Source of the DNA: Actinomycetota bacterium
Lineage (GTDB): Bacteria; Actinomycetota; Actinomycetes; Streptosporangiales; Streptosporangiaceae
Length of the DNA stretch: 64,000 nt
Direction of reading: 5' to 3'
Assembly: GCA_027313705.1 (NCBI GenBank)
Contig: DAHVDE010000005.1
Span: 44,520-108,519 of the forward strand
The notes beneath the pieces are model-generated. The model was not told where the DNA came from. It was given only the letters and a program-made list of their open reading frames with translations, and searched no databases. The translations under genes were made by a program, and so were the position numbers. Within the stretch, counting starts at the first letter, position 1. The number at the start of each line of letters is the position of its first letter. Positions 38,840 to 48,599 of the stretch are shown here, piece by piece.

Positions 38840-40024
38840 TCAGCCCGCCGCGGTGCCGCATTCCGCGCAGAACTTCGCGCCAGGAGTCATGCTGGCGTTG
38901 CAGTTCGTGCAGTGCTTGGCCGTGGGCGTGCCGCATTCCGGGCAGAACTTGGCGCCCGCGGCAAGCTGAGTCGAGCAATTGCCGCAGGCGACTCCTGGCG
39001 CGGCGTCGGCAACAGGTGCGGCCGGAGCCTGAGCGGGCGGAGCCTGACCTGCAGGCGGTGCCTGCGGTGCCGCCTGGGGTGCAGGATAGGGCGGCTGGCC
39101 AGGTGCGGGCGGCGCGTAGCCAGGACCGCCGCCGGCGAATCCGGGAGCTGCGGGCGGCGGGTAGGGTGCCGCTGGCGGCGCTTGCATCTGCCCGGCCAGG
39201 TTCATGCCCGCGCCGAAGAAGATCGGCGCGGTCGCGCCGCCACCCTGGGCCAGGCCCTGCCCGGCGCCTTGCATCATCTCGGCCTGTGCGGCCTGGAGGT
39301 ATCCGCCGGCCAGGCGGCTGTAGGCAGTGTCGCCCGCCAGCTTCTTCAGGCGCTTGTTGTCGTCTTCATCCAGGTTGATGTCGAGGTTGCCCAGCCTGGT
39401 GATCGTGATGCCGTAGTCCTGAAGCTCGGCGTTGGCGCTTTGCATCGCACCCTGCTCGATCTCGGGACTGTGCATGGAAAGGCCGAGGATCGGCCAGGCA
39501 CCTGACATCAGCTGAGTGGTGACCGTGGTGCGCGTCGCCTTGAGCAGCTGCTGGGTCACCCAGTCGGTGACCGCGCTGTTATTGGTGACGTCGACGGTTC
39601 CGACCAGGTTCAAGATGACCTTGGCAGGTTCGACGACCCGCATGGAGTACTCACCGAAGGAGCGCAGCGTCACGATCAGGCCGGTCTGCGGGTCCTGCAC
39701 CTCGTCGAGGCGCCCGCCGAACCGCTGGTTCGGGTACTCGCGCGCACCGACGAAGTAAATCTCCGCCTTGAACGCGTTGCTGTTCGTGGCCCAGTCGATG
39801 AAAAGGCCGAGGAACGGCAGTTCCTTGGCGTCGAGCGTGTGCTGGCCGGGACCGAGTGTCCCCATGACCTGGCCCTGGCTGATGAAGACCGCCTGCGCGT
39901 CCGGCTCGACGATGGCCCGCGCCAACTTGCGGATGTTGGTATCGGGCCATTTATAGACGATCTGACCCTTTGAACTGTCAGGCGCCGCGATGAACTCACG
40001 GCGGGCCTCGTTGAGAATGCCCAT
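38840..40024 (-). CDS. SPFH-domain protein with C-terminal double zinc ribbon (YdjI-like)
   Basis: Residues about 30-270 form an SPFH (stomatin/flotillin-like) domain with QAVFISQGQVMGTLGPGQHTLDAKELPFLG, YFVGAREYPNQRFGG and GITITRLGNLDINLDEDD. A Pro/Ala/Gly/Gln-rich linker follows, and then two zinc ribbons (CGNC, CPEC, CTNC, CAEC). Bacillus subtilis YdjI, which works with a PspA-like protein in membrane stress, has the same SPFH-plus-ribbon plan. ATG at 40024 is chosen because GGGAG lies upstream; the frame is open to 40087. Probable role is a membrane scaffold under envelope stress. Confidence 0.85.
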   Translation of the reverse strand: MGILNEARREFIAAPDSSKGQIVYKWPDTNIRKLARAIVEPDAQAVFISQGQVMGTLGPGQHTLDAKELPFLGLFIDWATNSNAFKAEIYFVGAREYPNQRFGGRLDEVQDPQTGLIVTLRSFGEYSMRVVEPAKVILNLVGTVDVTNNSAVTDWVTQQLLKATRTTVTTQLMSGAWPILGLSMHSPEIEQGAMQSANAELQDYGITITRLGNLDINLDEDDNKRLKKLAGDTAYSRLAGGYLQAAQAEMMQGAGQGLAQGGGATAPIFFGAGMNLAGQMQAPPAAPYPPPAAPGFAGGGPGYAPPAPGQPPYPAPQAAPQAPPAGQAPPAQAPAAPVADAAPGVACGNCSTQLAAGAKFCPECGTPTAKHCTNCNASMTPGAKFCAECGTAAG

Positions 40025-40198
40025 CAAATCGCTCCCTCTTACCATCGCGGGCATAGCGGTATCCGGCACCGCATCTAGCGGGATCATACCTACGGTTCTC
40101 GGCGATCCGGACGCTAACCGAGTCCCGTCTAGGTCCCGCTTCAGTCCCGGTTAGCTGCGCATTCACCCACCGGAGCTGGCGATGGCCGGCCGGGGAGG

Positions 40199-41665
40199 CT
40201 ATTCGTCGGCGACGATGGAGCCCGCCCGCTCGCCTAGGCCAGGGTCGCGACGGTTCAAGATAAAGGCATAGCCGACCGACAGCACGACGATTCCGAGCGC
40301 GGCGTAGGGGAACCAGTCGTATGGTGCCTGCTGGCCGGGCTTGACCAGGTAATACACGGGGATGACGATGGCGATCATGCCGAGTACGGGCAGCACCACG
40401 TGCTTGACCACGTTGAACTCGCTGCGGCGGTGCCTGGCGTAGTAGAACGGCAGAGCCAGGTTGGCGAGGAAGTAGACGACAAGGACCAGGATCGTGCCCA
40501 TCGTCGAGGACTCGACGAAGAAGTTGAGCGGGTTCATGCTTGCGCTGTTCTTGGGGCCGCCGATCAGGTGCAGCAGTGCCCATACCAAGATGATCAGGCC
40601 AGCCACGCCGACGAACACGTAGATGGCGTTAACCGGGGTGCGCCTGACCGGGTGGACCTTGCCGATCCAGGTCGGCAGCAGTCCCTCGCGGCCGGCGTTG
40701 AAGATCAGCCTGGCCTGGGAGTTCACCGCGGAAATGAGCACGCCCAGGGTGGAGGTCAGGCCGGCTAGGTAGGCGAAGACCGCGAAGCCGGCCAGGATCG
40801 AGTGGGCCACGCTGATGAACGGGATCGGGGCGGCGGAAAGCGCCGTCCGGTTGTAGCCGAAACCTGTGACGGTCGCGAAGGCGAAAAGCACGTAGCTGAC
40901 GACCATCAGCGCGGTCGACAGGAAGACGGCCCTTGGCACGTTGCGGCGCGGGTTGCCGGTCTCCTCGGCCAGGGCGGCGGAGTTTTCCCAGCCGATGAAC
41001 AGGTAGATGGCAAGCGGGAATCCGGCGGCCAGGCCTGAGGCGCCGTGGAAGATGTGGGAAGGCTCGAACGGCGTCGCCGACAGGTGCCCGCCATGCTTGA
41101 TGATCACCGCGACCGACACGATGATCAGGACCAGCATCTCGAAGCCGAAGAAGAAGCCTGCCAGCTTCGTGGACACCGCGACGCCCCTGATCGTCATGAG
41201 CACGGCTCCGCCGGTGAGGATGACTGACAAGATGATCCAGGGGATGTTCCAGTGGAAGTAATACTGAAGCGTGTCGCCGAGGAAGCCGCCTGAGATCACG
41301 AGCACCGAGGCGATCGCGATGATGTAGCCGGCACCGCAGAGCAGCGCCGTGGTGACCGCGCTGGTCCCGCCGAAGGTCTTGCCGACGAAGGAGATGAACC
41401 CGCCGGTCGAGGGGTGCGCGCGCGAGAACTCGGCCAGGGTATTGCCGAGGAAGGCGATTGCGATGCCGGCCACGATGATGGTCAGCGGCGCCGCGATCCC
41501 CGCGGTGTAGACGAGGAACCCGAACCCGAAGAAGAAACTGTAGGCCGGGCCGATGTTGGCCATCGTGGACGCGGAGATGTCAATAAGCCGCAAGGCACCG
41601 CGGTGCAGCCGGTCGGCAGAGTCAGGCGCCTTGGTTTCCGAGAATGGCGTAGCCGCGTTGCTCAT
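40199..41665 (-). CDS. APC-family amino acid permease
   Basis: About 488 residues with 12 to 14 transmembrane helices. Family landmarks are SASTMANIGPAYSFFFG, the GIAIAFLGNTLAEFSRAHPSTGGFISF block, LFIGWENSAALAEETGNPRRNVPRAV and NSQARLIFNAGREGLLPTWIGKVHPVRRTPVNAI. These are typical of the amino acid-polyamine-organocation superfamily. The substrate amino acid is not readable. ATG at 41665; the frame is open to 41674. It lies downstream of the broken class IV aminotransferase gene. Confidence 0.88.
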   Translation of the reverse strand: MSNAATPFSETKAPDSADRLHRGALRLIDISASTMANIGPAYSFFFGFGFLVYTAGIAAPLTIIVAGIAIAFLGNTLAEFSRAHPSTGGFISFVGKTFGGTSAVTTALLCGAGYIIAIASVLVISGGFLGDTLQYYFHWNIPWIILSVILTGGAVLMTIRGVAVSTKLAGFFFGFEMLVLIIVSVAVIIKHGGHLSATPFEPSHIFHGASGLAAGFPLAIYLFIGWENSAALAEETGNPRRNVPRAVFLSTALMVVSYVLFAFATVTGFGYNRTALSAAPIPFISVAHSILAGFAVFAYLAGLTSTLGVLISAVNSQARLIFNAGREGLLPTWIGKVHPVRRTPVNAIYVFVGVAGLIILVWALLHLIGGPKNSASMNPLNFFVESSTMGTILVLVVYFLANLALPFYYARHRRSEFNVVKHVVLPVLGMIAIVIPVYYLVKPGQQAPYDWFPYAALGIVVLSVGYAFILNRRDPGLGERAGSIVADE

Positions 41666-41767
41666 GTCCCACACCCTTTGGGGGAAATGCCAATGGTGTA
41701 CGGATCTTGCCCAGATTCCGGGCTGAGGGTCAAGGGGGAAAGTAGGGGGTGCGCCGAGCTTGGCTGC

Positions 41768-42330
41768 TCAGATCTTGTCCCACTCCACCGATTCGTAGAC
41801 TTTATTGATCATCGTCATCCAGCGGGCATCGACCGGCATCACGGCGTCGTCGACCTGGCCGACCACGGCGATGCCGCGGGAGTTGCAGGTGAAAGCGCCG
41901 TCGTACTTGCCGAGGCCGGGGAGCCTGATCTCGGCGCGCTCCGGCTTGATGCCCGCGCTGGCGAACTTGCGGTCGATGAGCTGCATGGTGATCCCGGCGA
42001 GCATCGGCGCGCTCGGCCAGACGATGCGGCTGTCTTCGATGAAGCCGATGTTGGTGATCGCGCCCTCGCAGACCAGGCCGCCAGGACCTGTCAGCAGCGC
42101 CTCGTCGAAGCCTGACTGCTCCACCCGGCGCCTGAAATAGCGCTGGCCGAAGTCGGCGAACCGCTTGATGTGGGCAGGTTCCTTATCTGCATGGCGGTGA
42201 AGTGGCAGTAAGGGTCCAGAGCGGCGGTCGCTAGCTCCTCAGGAGCCGGCCTGAAACCGTCAATCTCAATGCGCGACCCGGAATCCCGGCATAAGTCGCG
42301 GCAGCGGGGAAGCGAAGGTGCGAGATCCAC
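41768..42330 (-). pseudogene. decayed class IV (branched-chain/ADC lyase-like) aminotransferase
   Basis: Two frames are needed. The first, from GTG 42330, reads IEIDGFRPAPEELATAALDP then CHFTAMQIR, which is the family N-terminus. The second, from about 42173, reads AHIKRFADFGQRYFRRR and EQSGFDEALLTGPGGLVCEGAITNIGF, and then WPSAPMLAGITMQLI to the stop at 41768. Intact relatives have about 90 more residues between these parts, including the catalytic Lys segment upstream of the dimer loop. The join near 42165-42190 thus combines an internal deletion with a frame change. It sits between lspA and the permease on the same strand. Confidence 0.75.
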
Positions 42331-42354
42331 CTGCCCAGGATACGCGTCCTTCGG

Positions 42355-42882
42355 CTAGCTTGCCTGGCCGATTGGGCGCCCGAGAAACACCAGCAGGGCG
42401 ATCAGGAACGCGGAGCAGACGATCGCCGAGTCGGCGATATTGAACGTCCAGGGAAAGTGCGTCAGGTTGATCCAGTCGACGACCCGGCCGCGGAACGGAC
42501 CTGGCGACCTGAAGATACGGTCGCAGAGATTGCCAGTGGCGCCGCCGAGCAGCAGACCGAGCGCGATCGACCAGGCGAAGCTGCGCAGCCGCCGCGCCGT
42601 CCTGATCACGAATGCGATCACTCCGCACGCGATCAGCGCGATGATCGCCGTGTAGGAGGTACCGAAACCGAACGCCGCGCCGGCATTGAAGGTCAGCCTG
42701 AGCGTGATCAGGCCGCCGAGCAGCCTGACCGTCTCGCCGAGCGGTAGCTTCTCTAGCACCAGCCGCTTGGAGACCTGATCCGCGGCCAGCACGAACACGG
42801 CCACCCCGGCCATCACGAGCAGAGCGCGCAAGCGCCGCGCGCTGTCGCGTTCTGTGGTAGCTGGATCCGTCGTCTCAGTCAT
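42355..42882 (-). CDS. lspA: lipoprotein signal peptidase (signal peptidase II)
   Basis: The 175-residue protein has four transmembrane helices and the conserved boxes: FVLAADQVSKRLV, LTFNAGAAFGFG, GLLLGGATGNLCDRIF with catalytic Asp, VVDWINL and the second catalytic Asp in FNIADSAI. It removes signal peptides from prolipoproteins such as the SBP and fasciclin lipoproteins in this window. ATG at 42882. It is divergent from the DUF4139 gene with 85 bp between. Confidence 0.95.
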   Translation of the reverse strand: MTETTDPATTERDSARRLRALLVMAGVAVFVLAADQVSKRLVLEKLPLGETVRLLGGLITLRLTFNAGAAFGFGTSYTAIIALIACGVIAFVIRTARRLRSFAWSIALGLLLGGATGNLCDRIFRSPGPFRGRVVDWINLTHFPWTFNIADSAIVCSAFLIALLVFLGRPIGQAS

Positions 42883-42967
42883 GGGCAGGAATTACCGTAC
42901 CCTGAAGCCATCGCTGCCCGGTGACTAGCCCAGGCAATTGGCGGCTACTGGTGTTGAAGGAGACAAG

Positions 42968-44590
42968 GTGCCTGAGGTCATCGATGTCGAGGCGCAGATA
43001 ACGGCGGTCACCGTCTTCCACGACGGCGCGCGCGTGGTGCGTAATGGCTCGTTCACCGCCGGGCCGGGCACCGTGCGGGCCGTGATCGGCGGACTGCCCG
43101 CCGACACCGACGCCGCATCGGTCCGGGTCGCCCTGCGCGGTCACTCGGTCACGCTTGTCGACATCGAAGTGCAGCGCAAATATGCCGCAGAGCCGCTTCG
43201 CGCCGATACGGGCAGGCTCAGGGCGCAGGTTCAGGCCTGCCGCGATGCGGTTGCGGCACTCGACGATGAGGATGCGGCGGAGCAGGCTGCGCTGACTTTC
43301 GCCGGCCATCTTTCCCAGCAGGCGGCTACCTCGCTGGCCAGGGCCATGAGCTTCGGCCGGACCGGCCACGAGGACCTGGACCGCATGGCGGCGCACTTGT
43401 CCGCGAGCACCGCGTCCGCGCTCGCCAGGAGGCGCGAGATCGCGGCGCGCAAGCGGGACGCGCAACGTGAACTCCAGGCGGCCGAGCAGCGCCTGGCCGA
43501 CGCCGAGGTGCCCGCCACCGCCGTCAGGTACCTTGAGGTGGCTGCGATCGTTCAGGCCAGTGCCCGGGCGGAGGCAGATCTCGAACTCTCCTACCACGTG
43601 TCAGGCGTCACCTGGCGGCCGCTTTATGACCTCGGGCTGACCGGTGAGGTGCTCACGCTCGGCTACCTGGCGGAGATCACGCAGCGCACCGGTGAGGACT
43701 GGCCTGAAGCAGACCTCGCGGTCTCCACGGCCAGGCAGGGCCGGCATCAGACGCTGCCTGAACTGCGGCCGTGGTATGTCAGCAGGTTCAGGCCGCGGTC
43801 GCCTGCCATGCCGCCAGCCGGGGCCATGTCCTCGCGCTTCGGCCCAGAGGTCACCGTCGAGCGTGCCGTGCCTGCCGGCGCGGCGGCCGGGCCAATGGCG
43901 TCCGCACCGTCGGCATCGCCCGCGCCTTACCTGCCTCCGCCACCCGCGCCCCCGCTAGCGGCCGACGTGGACGAGGCGGGCGCCGGCCTGGTCTACCGGA
44001 TACCCAGGCCGCTCGCGGTGCCCTCAGACGGCAGCCCGCACAAGACGTCAATCGCCAGCCTGGAACTCGACGCGAAACTTGACCACCTGGCGGTCCCCGC
44101 GCTTGCCTCCGAGGCCTACCTGCGCGCGACGGTGACCAACAACTCCAGGCTGCTGCTTCTCCCCGGCCAGGCCAGGATCTTCCACGAAAGCCAGTTCACC
44201 GGTGATACCGAGCTGGGGACCGTCGCCTCAGGCGAGGAGTTCGAACTGCAGCTAGGCGTCGATGACCAGATCAGGGTCGAGCGTGAGCTTCGCCGCCGCG
44301 CCGCGAGCAAGGCCGTGCTCGGCGGTACCAGGACCATCGACGTCGCCTACGAGATCACGGTCGAGAACCACAGGCAGGGCAAGGTCCTGATCAGCGTCAA
44401 GGATCACATTCCCGTGCCGGCGGACGGCGAAGTCAAGGTCAAGCTCAAGGAGACATCCCCTAGCCCGGCGGAGCGCACAGAACTCGGCGAACTCACCTGG
44501 CAGCTGGAGCTTGACCAGGGCGAGACCGCCGCCATCACCTACCGCTTCACGGTCGAGCATCCGGCCAGCGTGACGCTAGTCGGCATCTAG
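42968..44590 (+). CDS. DUF4139 / mucoidy inhibitor MuiA family protein
   Basis: The 540-residue protein starts with the DUF4140-type domain (QITAVTVFHDGARVVRNG and ALRGHSVTLVDIEVQ). A coiled coil follows (about 75-180). Then comes DUF4139 with ELSYHVSGVTWRPLYDL, the LAEITQRTGEDWPEADLAVSTA block and a C-terminal ITYRFTVEHPASVTLVGI. A Pro/Ala-rich insert lies about 270-340. The GTG at 42968 has AAGGAGA 5 nt ahead. The function is unknown; a mucoidy link is only from the family name. Confidence 0.85.
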   Translation: MPEVIDVEAQITAVTVFHDGARVVRNGSFTAGPGTVRAVIGGLPADTDAASVRVALRGHSVTLVDIEVQRKYAAEPLRADTGRLRAQVQACRDAVAALDDEDAAEQAALTFAGHLSQQAATSLARAMSFGRTGHEDLDRMAAHLSASTASALARRREIAARKRDAQRELQAAEQRLADAEVPATAVRYLEVAAIVQASARAEADLELSYHVSGVTWRPLYDLGLTGEVLTLGYLAEITQRTGEDWPEADLAVSTARQGRHQTLPELRPWYVSRFRPRSPAMPPAGAMSSRFGPEVTVERAVPAGAAAGPMASAPSASPAPYLPPPPAPPLAADVDEAGAGLVYRIPRPLAVPSDGSPHKTSIASLELDAKLDHLAVPALASEAYLRATVTNNSRLLLLPGQARIFHESQFTGDTELGTVASGEEFELQLGVDDQIRVERELRRRAASKAVLGGTRTIDVAYEITVENHRQGKVLISVKDHIPVPADGEVKVKLKETSPSPAERTELGELTWQLELDQGETAAITYRFTVEHPASVTLVGI

Positions 44591-44614
44591 GCCGTCCGTG
44601 CCTCATCTCAGAAA

Positions 44615-45691
44615 TCACGCGGGGAAGATATGGCAGCCGGCCGGGTCGAGCCGCAACCCGACCATCGTGCCGCGATCGGCGCGGGTTCGCGCGAACACGC
44701 CGGTCAGCCTGCCGTGCCCGGCGACATCGATGGCATGGTCGTAGCCGCGCCCACGGAAGGCGACGTCGGCGACCGTTCCTGCCAGGTGATGGTCGCCGTT
44801 GCCTGCGTCGCACAGGCTCACCGCTGTCGGCCGGACCAGCATCAGGGCGCTTTGCGCGTCTATCCGCATCGGTGCGGGTACCGTGAGCGGCCTCGCGGAG
44901 GTCCCTGGCGCCACCTCGACGGCGCCGTCAGCCCGGCCGAGCACCCGCACCTCGAGCTCGCCCGCGAGCCCGGTGAAGCGGGCGACGAACGGCGTGGCGG
45001 GCTTGGCGTAGATTTCCTCCGGCGTGCCGGCCTGCACCAGCCGCCCGCGTTCGAGCACGCCCACCTGGTCGGCGAGCGCGAAAGCCTCGGCCTGGTCATG
45101 GGTGATGTAGACAGTGGTCGCCTTGGCCTCGCGCACCAGCGAGGAGATCTCCACCCGCATCCGCTCCCGCAGGTCGGCGTCCAGGTTGGAGAGCGGCTCG
45201 TCGCACAAGATCAGGCCGGTGTCTGCGACCAGTGCCCTGGCAAGCGCCACCCGCTGCTGCTCGCCGCCTGACAGCTCATTAGGGTACCGCTCGGCCAGCG
45301 CCCCGAGTCCCACCCGCTTGAGCATGTCCAGCGTCTTGCCTGTCGCCGCGGACTTCGATATCCGCTGGCGGCGCAGCGCGAACGCCACGTTCTCGCGCAC
45401 CCGCAGGTGCGGCCAGAGCGCGTAGTCCTGGAACACCATGGACAGGTTCCTGCGCTCGGGCGGTACGTGCACCGCACCGCTGGCGACGACCTTGCCGCCG
45501 ATGCTGATCTGGCCCTCGCTGACCCGCTCGATGCCCGCCAGGCAGCGCAGCAGCGTGGTCTTGCCTGAGCCGGAAGGCCCGAGCAGCACGAGGAAGGTGC
45601 CAGGCTCTACGTCCAGGCTAACCTCGCGCAGCGCCTGGCTGCCGCCAGGGTATTCCTTGCCTGCGTTGCGGATCGCGATGCTCTCAGCCAC
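44615..45691 (-). CDS. ABC importer ATPase, FbpC/PotA-like
   Basis: All NBD motifs are intact: Walker A GPSGSGKTT, Q-loop VFQDYALWPH, signature LSGGEQQR, Walker B LILCDEPLSNLD and the H-loop ITHDQAEAF. A C-terminal TOBE-type domain (about 250-358) follows. This is the CUT1/FbpC group, energising uptake of iron, polyamine or similar substrates. GTG start overlaps the permease stop by 8 nt. Last gene of a binding-protein/permease/ATPase operon. Confidence 0.9.
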   Translation of the reverse strand: MAESIAIRNAGKEYPGGSQALREVSLDVEPGTFLVLLGPSGSGKTTLLRCLAGIERVSEGQISIGGKVVASGAVHVPPERRNLSMVFQDYALWPHLRVRENVAFALRRQRISKSAATGKTLDMLKRVGLGALAERYPNELSGGEQQRVALARALVADTGLILCDEPLSNLDADLRERMRVEISSLVREAKATTVYITHDQAEAFALADQVGVLERGRLVQAGTPEEIYAKPATPFVARFTGLAGELEVRVLGRADGAVEVAPGTSARPLTVPAPMRIDAQSALMLVRPTAVSLCDAGNGDHHLAGTVADVAFRGRGYDHAIDVAGHGRLTGVFARTRADRGTMVGLRLDPAGCHIFPA

Positions 45692-47519
45692 GGCCAGCCG
45701 CTCCGATCCTGCGCCATCCGGCCGGCGCGAGCAGCCGGTAACCGCCGAGCACCAGGGCCACCGCCACCAGCGCGATACAGACCGCGAACACCGATTGGGC
45801 CATGCCGACTCCGAAGTGATAGTTACTGAGATTGTCCTGAATCGCGACCGAGGCCGGCGGATTGCTCGGCGCGTAGAGCAATTGCGAGATTGGCAGCTCG
45901 AGAAAGATCCCGCAGAAGGTCAGCAGCCAGGCCATGGTCAGCGGCCGGGAAACTACCGGCAGCACTCCCCTGGCCCACGCCGTAAGTTCGCCGGCGCCGT
46001 GCGTCCTTGCCGCGTCCCGCAGCGACGGCTGGAGCTGTGACACCGCGCCGACGAGCACCCGCGCGTTGGTCGGCAGGCTTGACGCGATGTAAGCGATGAC
46101 CAGCAAGGTGGTGGTCTGGTAAAGGTCGATGCCAAGGCTCGACCAGATCGGCAGATTGAACGCGAAGATATAGCCCGCAGCGAACACCACGCTCGGCAGG
46201 GCGACCGCCGCCAGCAAGAGGAAGTCGAGCAGACGGGACGACTTTTCCCTTCGCTGGGCCAGCAGCCACGCCGCGATGAAGCCGCCGACGACAGTGACCG
46301 AGGCGACGATCACGCCATAGGCAAGTGACCGCTCGAGCGGGCCGAACTGATCGGCCTGATGGAATAGCGCCCGGAAGTTCACCAGGCTGATCGAGAACGA
46401 GCCGCCGTAGTCGGCGAGCAGCGAAGCGCTCACCGCGCCGAAACCGGGCACGCCGAGCGCCACGAAGTAGAACAGCGCCATGCCGCCGATCGCAGATACC
46501 TTCCCCCGCGTGCTCAGCCTGCGCCGCACCGGCTGCCTGGTACGTCCGGACAGGACCCGGTATGAACGCCCGCGCAGCGCCCTGGCCTGAAGGAACAACG
46601 GGATGGCGACAGCGGCGACCAGGAGTGCGCCCATGGCAGACGCGGCTGGGAAGCTGGGCGGGAAGTTGTTGATGGCGGCATAAAGCTGGTAGGTGGCGAG
46701 CGTGAAATTGGAGTTGTAAGCCAAGGTGGCTGCGACGCCGAAGTCACTGATCGCCTCCGCGAAGCCGATTGCAAGCGCCGACCAGATCGCGGGTGCCAGC
46801 ATCGGCCAGATCAGCCGCAAGGTGGCCGCACGGCCCGCGCCGTGCACCCTGGCGGCGTCCTCGAACTCCTGGCCGAGACCGGCGAGGCCGGCCGTGATGG
46901 CGAGATAGGTGAAAGGCACAGAGCGGAGTCCGAGCAATAGCACCACGCCGCCCGGGCCCATGATCAGGTGCGTGAACCACGGCCAGTTGAGCCCGAGCCG
47001 GTACATGACGCCGTCTGCCTGGACTATCCGCTCCCAGCCGAGCGCGGGCAGCCAGGAAGGCAAGAGCACCACCAGCCACATGCTCGGGGGCACGAACCGC
47101 CGCCCAGGCAGCGTGGTCCGGTTCGTCAGCCAGGCGATCGGGAACCCGATGACCAGGCCAAGTCCCGCCGCGGCCGCGCTGACCCATAGCGAGTTCGTGA
47201 TCGCGATCGCGGTGGTACCTGAGAAGGCCTGACCCAGGTACGTGAGCGTGAACCACTGGCTGCCCTGGTCAAACATCGCGGGCGAGACGGCGAGCACCAG
47301 CGAGCTTGCGCAGGGAACCAGGATGAACAAGATCAGCAGCAGCCAGAAGAGCGGCCTGCCGATCAGCTCGCTCGTAGGGCGGCCGGCGGTTAGCCGGCGC
47401 AGGTGAGATCCGAGCCAGTCCAGGCCGCGCCCGCCCGGCCCGCGCGAAGCGGGTCCCTGGCGGGCGCTGCCAGTGCCTGCGGCCGAGCCGCCGGCGGCAT
47501 CTTCAGCGGTGATGGCCAC
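45684..47519 (-). CDS. ABC importer permease, FbpB-like (two fused permease halves)
   Basis: The 611-residue protein carries two copies of the six-helix importer fold, each with the EAA loop pattern (EDAARVHGAGRAATLRLIWPML in the first and RDAARTHGAGELTAWARGVLP in the second). Such fused permeases belong to the iron/thiamin/2-aminoethylphosphonate group (FbpB/PhnU type). Twelve or so transmembrane helices are evident. The gene follows the binding-protein gene by 3 nt. It is probably a transporter of Fe(III) or a small organic phosphonate; sequence alone cannot choose. Confidence 0.88.
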   Translation of the reverse strand: MAITAEDAAGGSAAGTGSARQGPASRGPGGRGLDWLGSHLRRLTAGRPTSELIGRPLFWLLLILFILVPCASSLVLAVSPAMFDQGSQWFTLTYLGQAFSGTTAIAITNSLWVSAAAAGLGLVIGFPIAWLTNRTTLPGRRFVPPSMWLVVLLPSWLPALGWERIVQADGVMYRLGLNWPWFTHLIMGPGGVVLLLGLRSVPFTYLAITAGLAGLGQEFEDAARVHGAGRAATLRLIWPMLAPAIWSALAIGFAEAISDFGVAATLAYNSNFTLATYQLYAAINNFPPSFPAASAMGALLVAAVAIPLFLQARALRGRSYRVLSGRTRQPVRRRLSTRGKVSAIGGMALFYFVALGVPGFGAVSASLLADYGGSFSISLVNFRALFHQADQFGPLERSLAYGVIVASVTVVGGFIAAWLLAQRREKSSRLLDFLLLAAVALPSVVFAAGYIFAFNLPIWSSLGIDLYQTTTLLVIAYIASSLPTNARVLVGAVSQLQPSLRDAARTHGAGELTAWARGVLPVVSRPLTMAWLLTFCGIFLELPISQLLYAPSNPPASVAIQDNLSNYHFGVGMAQSVFAVCIALVAVALVLGGYRLLAPAGWRRIGAAGRG

Positions 47520-47522
47520 GCA

Positions 47523-48599
47523 TCACCGAACGATGTTGGAGTCGAACCAGGTGTTGATCGTGCCTTCCCGCGGACCCCAGGTATACGGGTTGATCGACTG
47601 CGTCTTGACCGAGGCGAGCGAAGGCAGTGCAGGCAGCGGGCTCACGCCTTGGATCACCGGGTAGTACAGCGAGTCACCGGTCGGGTCACCTGACTGCATC
47701 ACCTTCTGCCCGGCAGGTGAAAGTACGTACTCGACGAACTTCTCCGCTTCCGCGCGCTCGGCGGCCGGTGCCTTGGCGTCGATTCCGATGCAGCTCGGCA
47801 GCAACGTCACCGGGTCCAGGTACTTGACCGTCAGTTGCTTGTCACCGAGTACGGCGCCGATGCCTGCCGAGCTCTGGACCAGTGCCAGCTTGATCTGGCC
47901 GCTGGTGAGTGCCTGGAGCGTCGGGCCGTTCGTCGGGTGCACGATCAGGCCGTTGTTCTTGAGCTTGGTGAAGTAGGACTCGCCCTGGCTGACTCCGCCG
48001 AGGTAGTTCATCATCCCGGCGATGAACGGGTAGGTCGGACCAGACTGCGACGGGTCGTTCATGCCCACGACGCCCTTCCAGGCCGGCGAGAGCAGCTGCG
48101 ACCAGGACGTCGGCGGGTTGGGCACCTTGGTCTTGTCATAGACGAGGGCGGCCATCAGTGTCACGCCGGTCGGCGTATAGCTCTTGTCCGCAGGCAACGA
48201 GGCCGTGCCCAGGTTGTTCCAGGAGACGCTGGGCTCGAAGCCCTTCTGAAGCAGTCCCTGGGTGTCAAGGCCGGCGAAGGCGGTCGAGCCGTCTACCCAG
48301 AGCAGCCCCCAGTTCGGGTTGTTCTTTGACGCCTCGATCTGGGTGAGCAAGGGACCGGTTGAGTTGTCGTCAAGCTTGACCGGAATACCGGTGGCCTTGC
48401 TGAACGCCTTAGTCATGGCCGAGTCGTAGCCCTGCGCGGAATAGACGATCAGGGGAACCTTTGCCGTGTTCTTCGATCCTGACGCGCTCCCGCCAGAACT
48501 CGTAGTGGACGATGAGCTGCAACCTGCGACCAGGGCGGCAGCCGCCACGGCGGCAACCGCGCCGAGACGGACAGCCGTGTACCGCTTAGAGGTTTTCAT
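47523..48599 (-). CDS. ABC importer substrate-binding lipoprotein
   Basis: From ATG 48599 the product has a basic n-region, a hydrophobic stretch and the lipobox LVAGC, followed by a Ser/Gly/Thr-rich tether. The mature part is a type II periplasmic-binding-protein fold with PLIVYSAQGYD, TGIPVKLDDNSTGPLLTQIEA and a TSWSQLLSPAWKGVVGM segment. This matches Fe(III)-like binding proteins (FbpA/FutA group). The tyrosines that bind iron in FbpA are not clearly placed. First gene of a three-gene operon. Confidence 0.88.
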   Translation of the reverse strand: MKTSKRYTAVRLGAVAAVAAAALVAGCSSSSTTSSGGSASGSKNTAKVPLIVYSAQGYDSAMTKAFSKATGIPVKLDDNSTGPLLTQIEASKNNPNWGLLWVDGSTAFAGLDTQGLLQKGFEPSVSWNNLGTASLPADKSYTPTGVTLMAALVYDKTKVPNPPTSWSQLLSPAWKGVVGMNDPSQSGPTYPFIAGMMNYLGGVSQGESYFTKLKNNGLIVHPTNGPTLQALTSGQIKLALVQSSAGIGAVLGDKQLTVKYLDPVTLLPSCIGIDAKAPAAERAEAEKFVEYVLSPAGQKVMQSGDPTGDSLYYPVIQGVSPLPALPSLASVKTQSINPYTWGPREGTINTWFDSNIVR

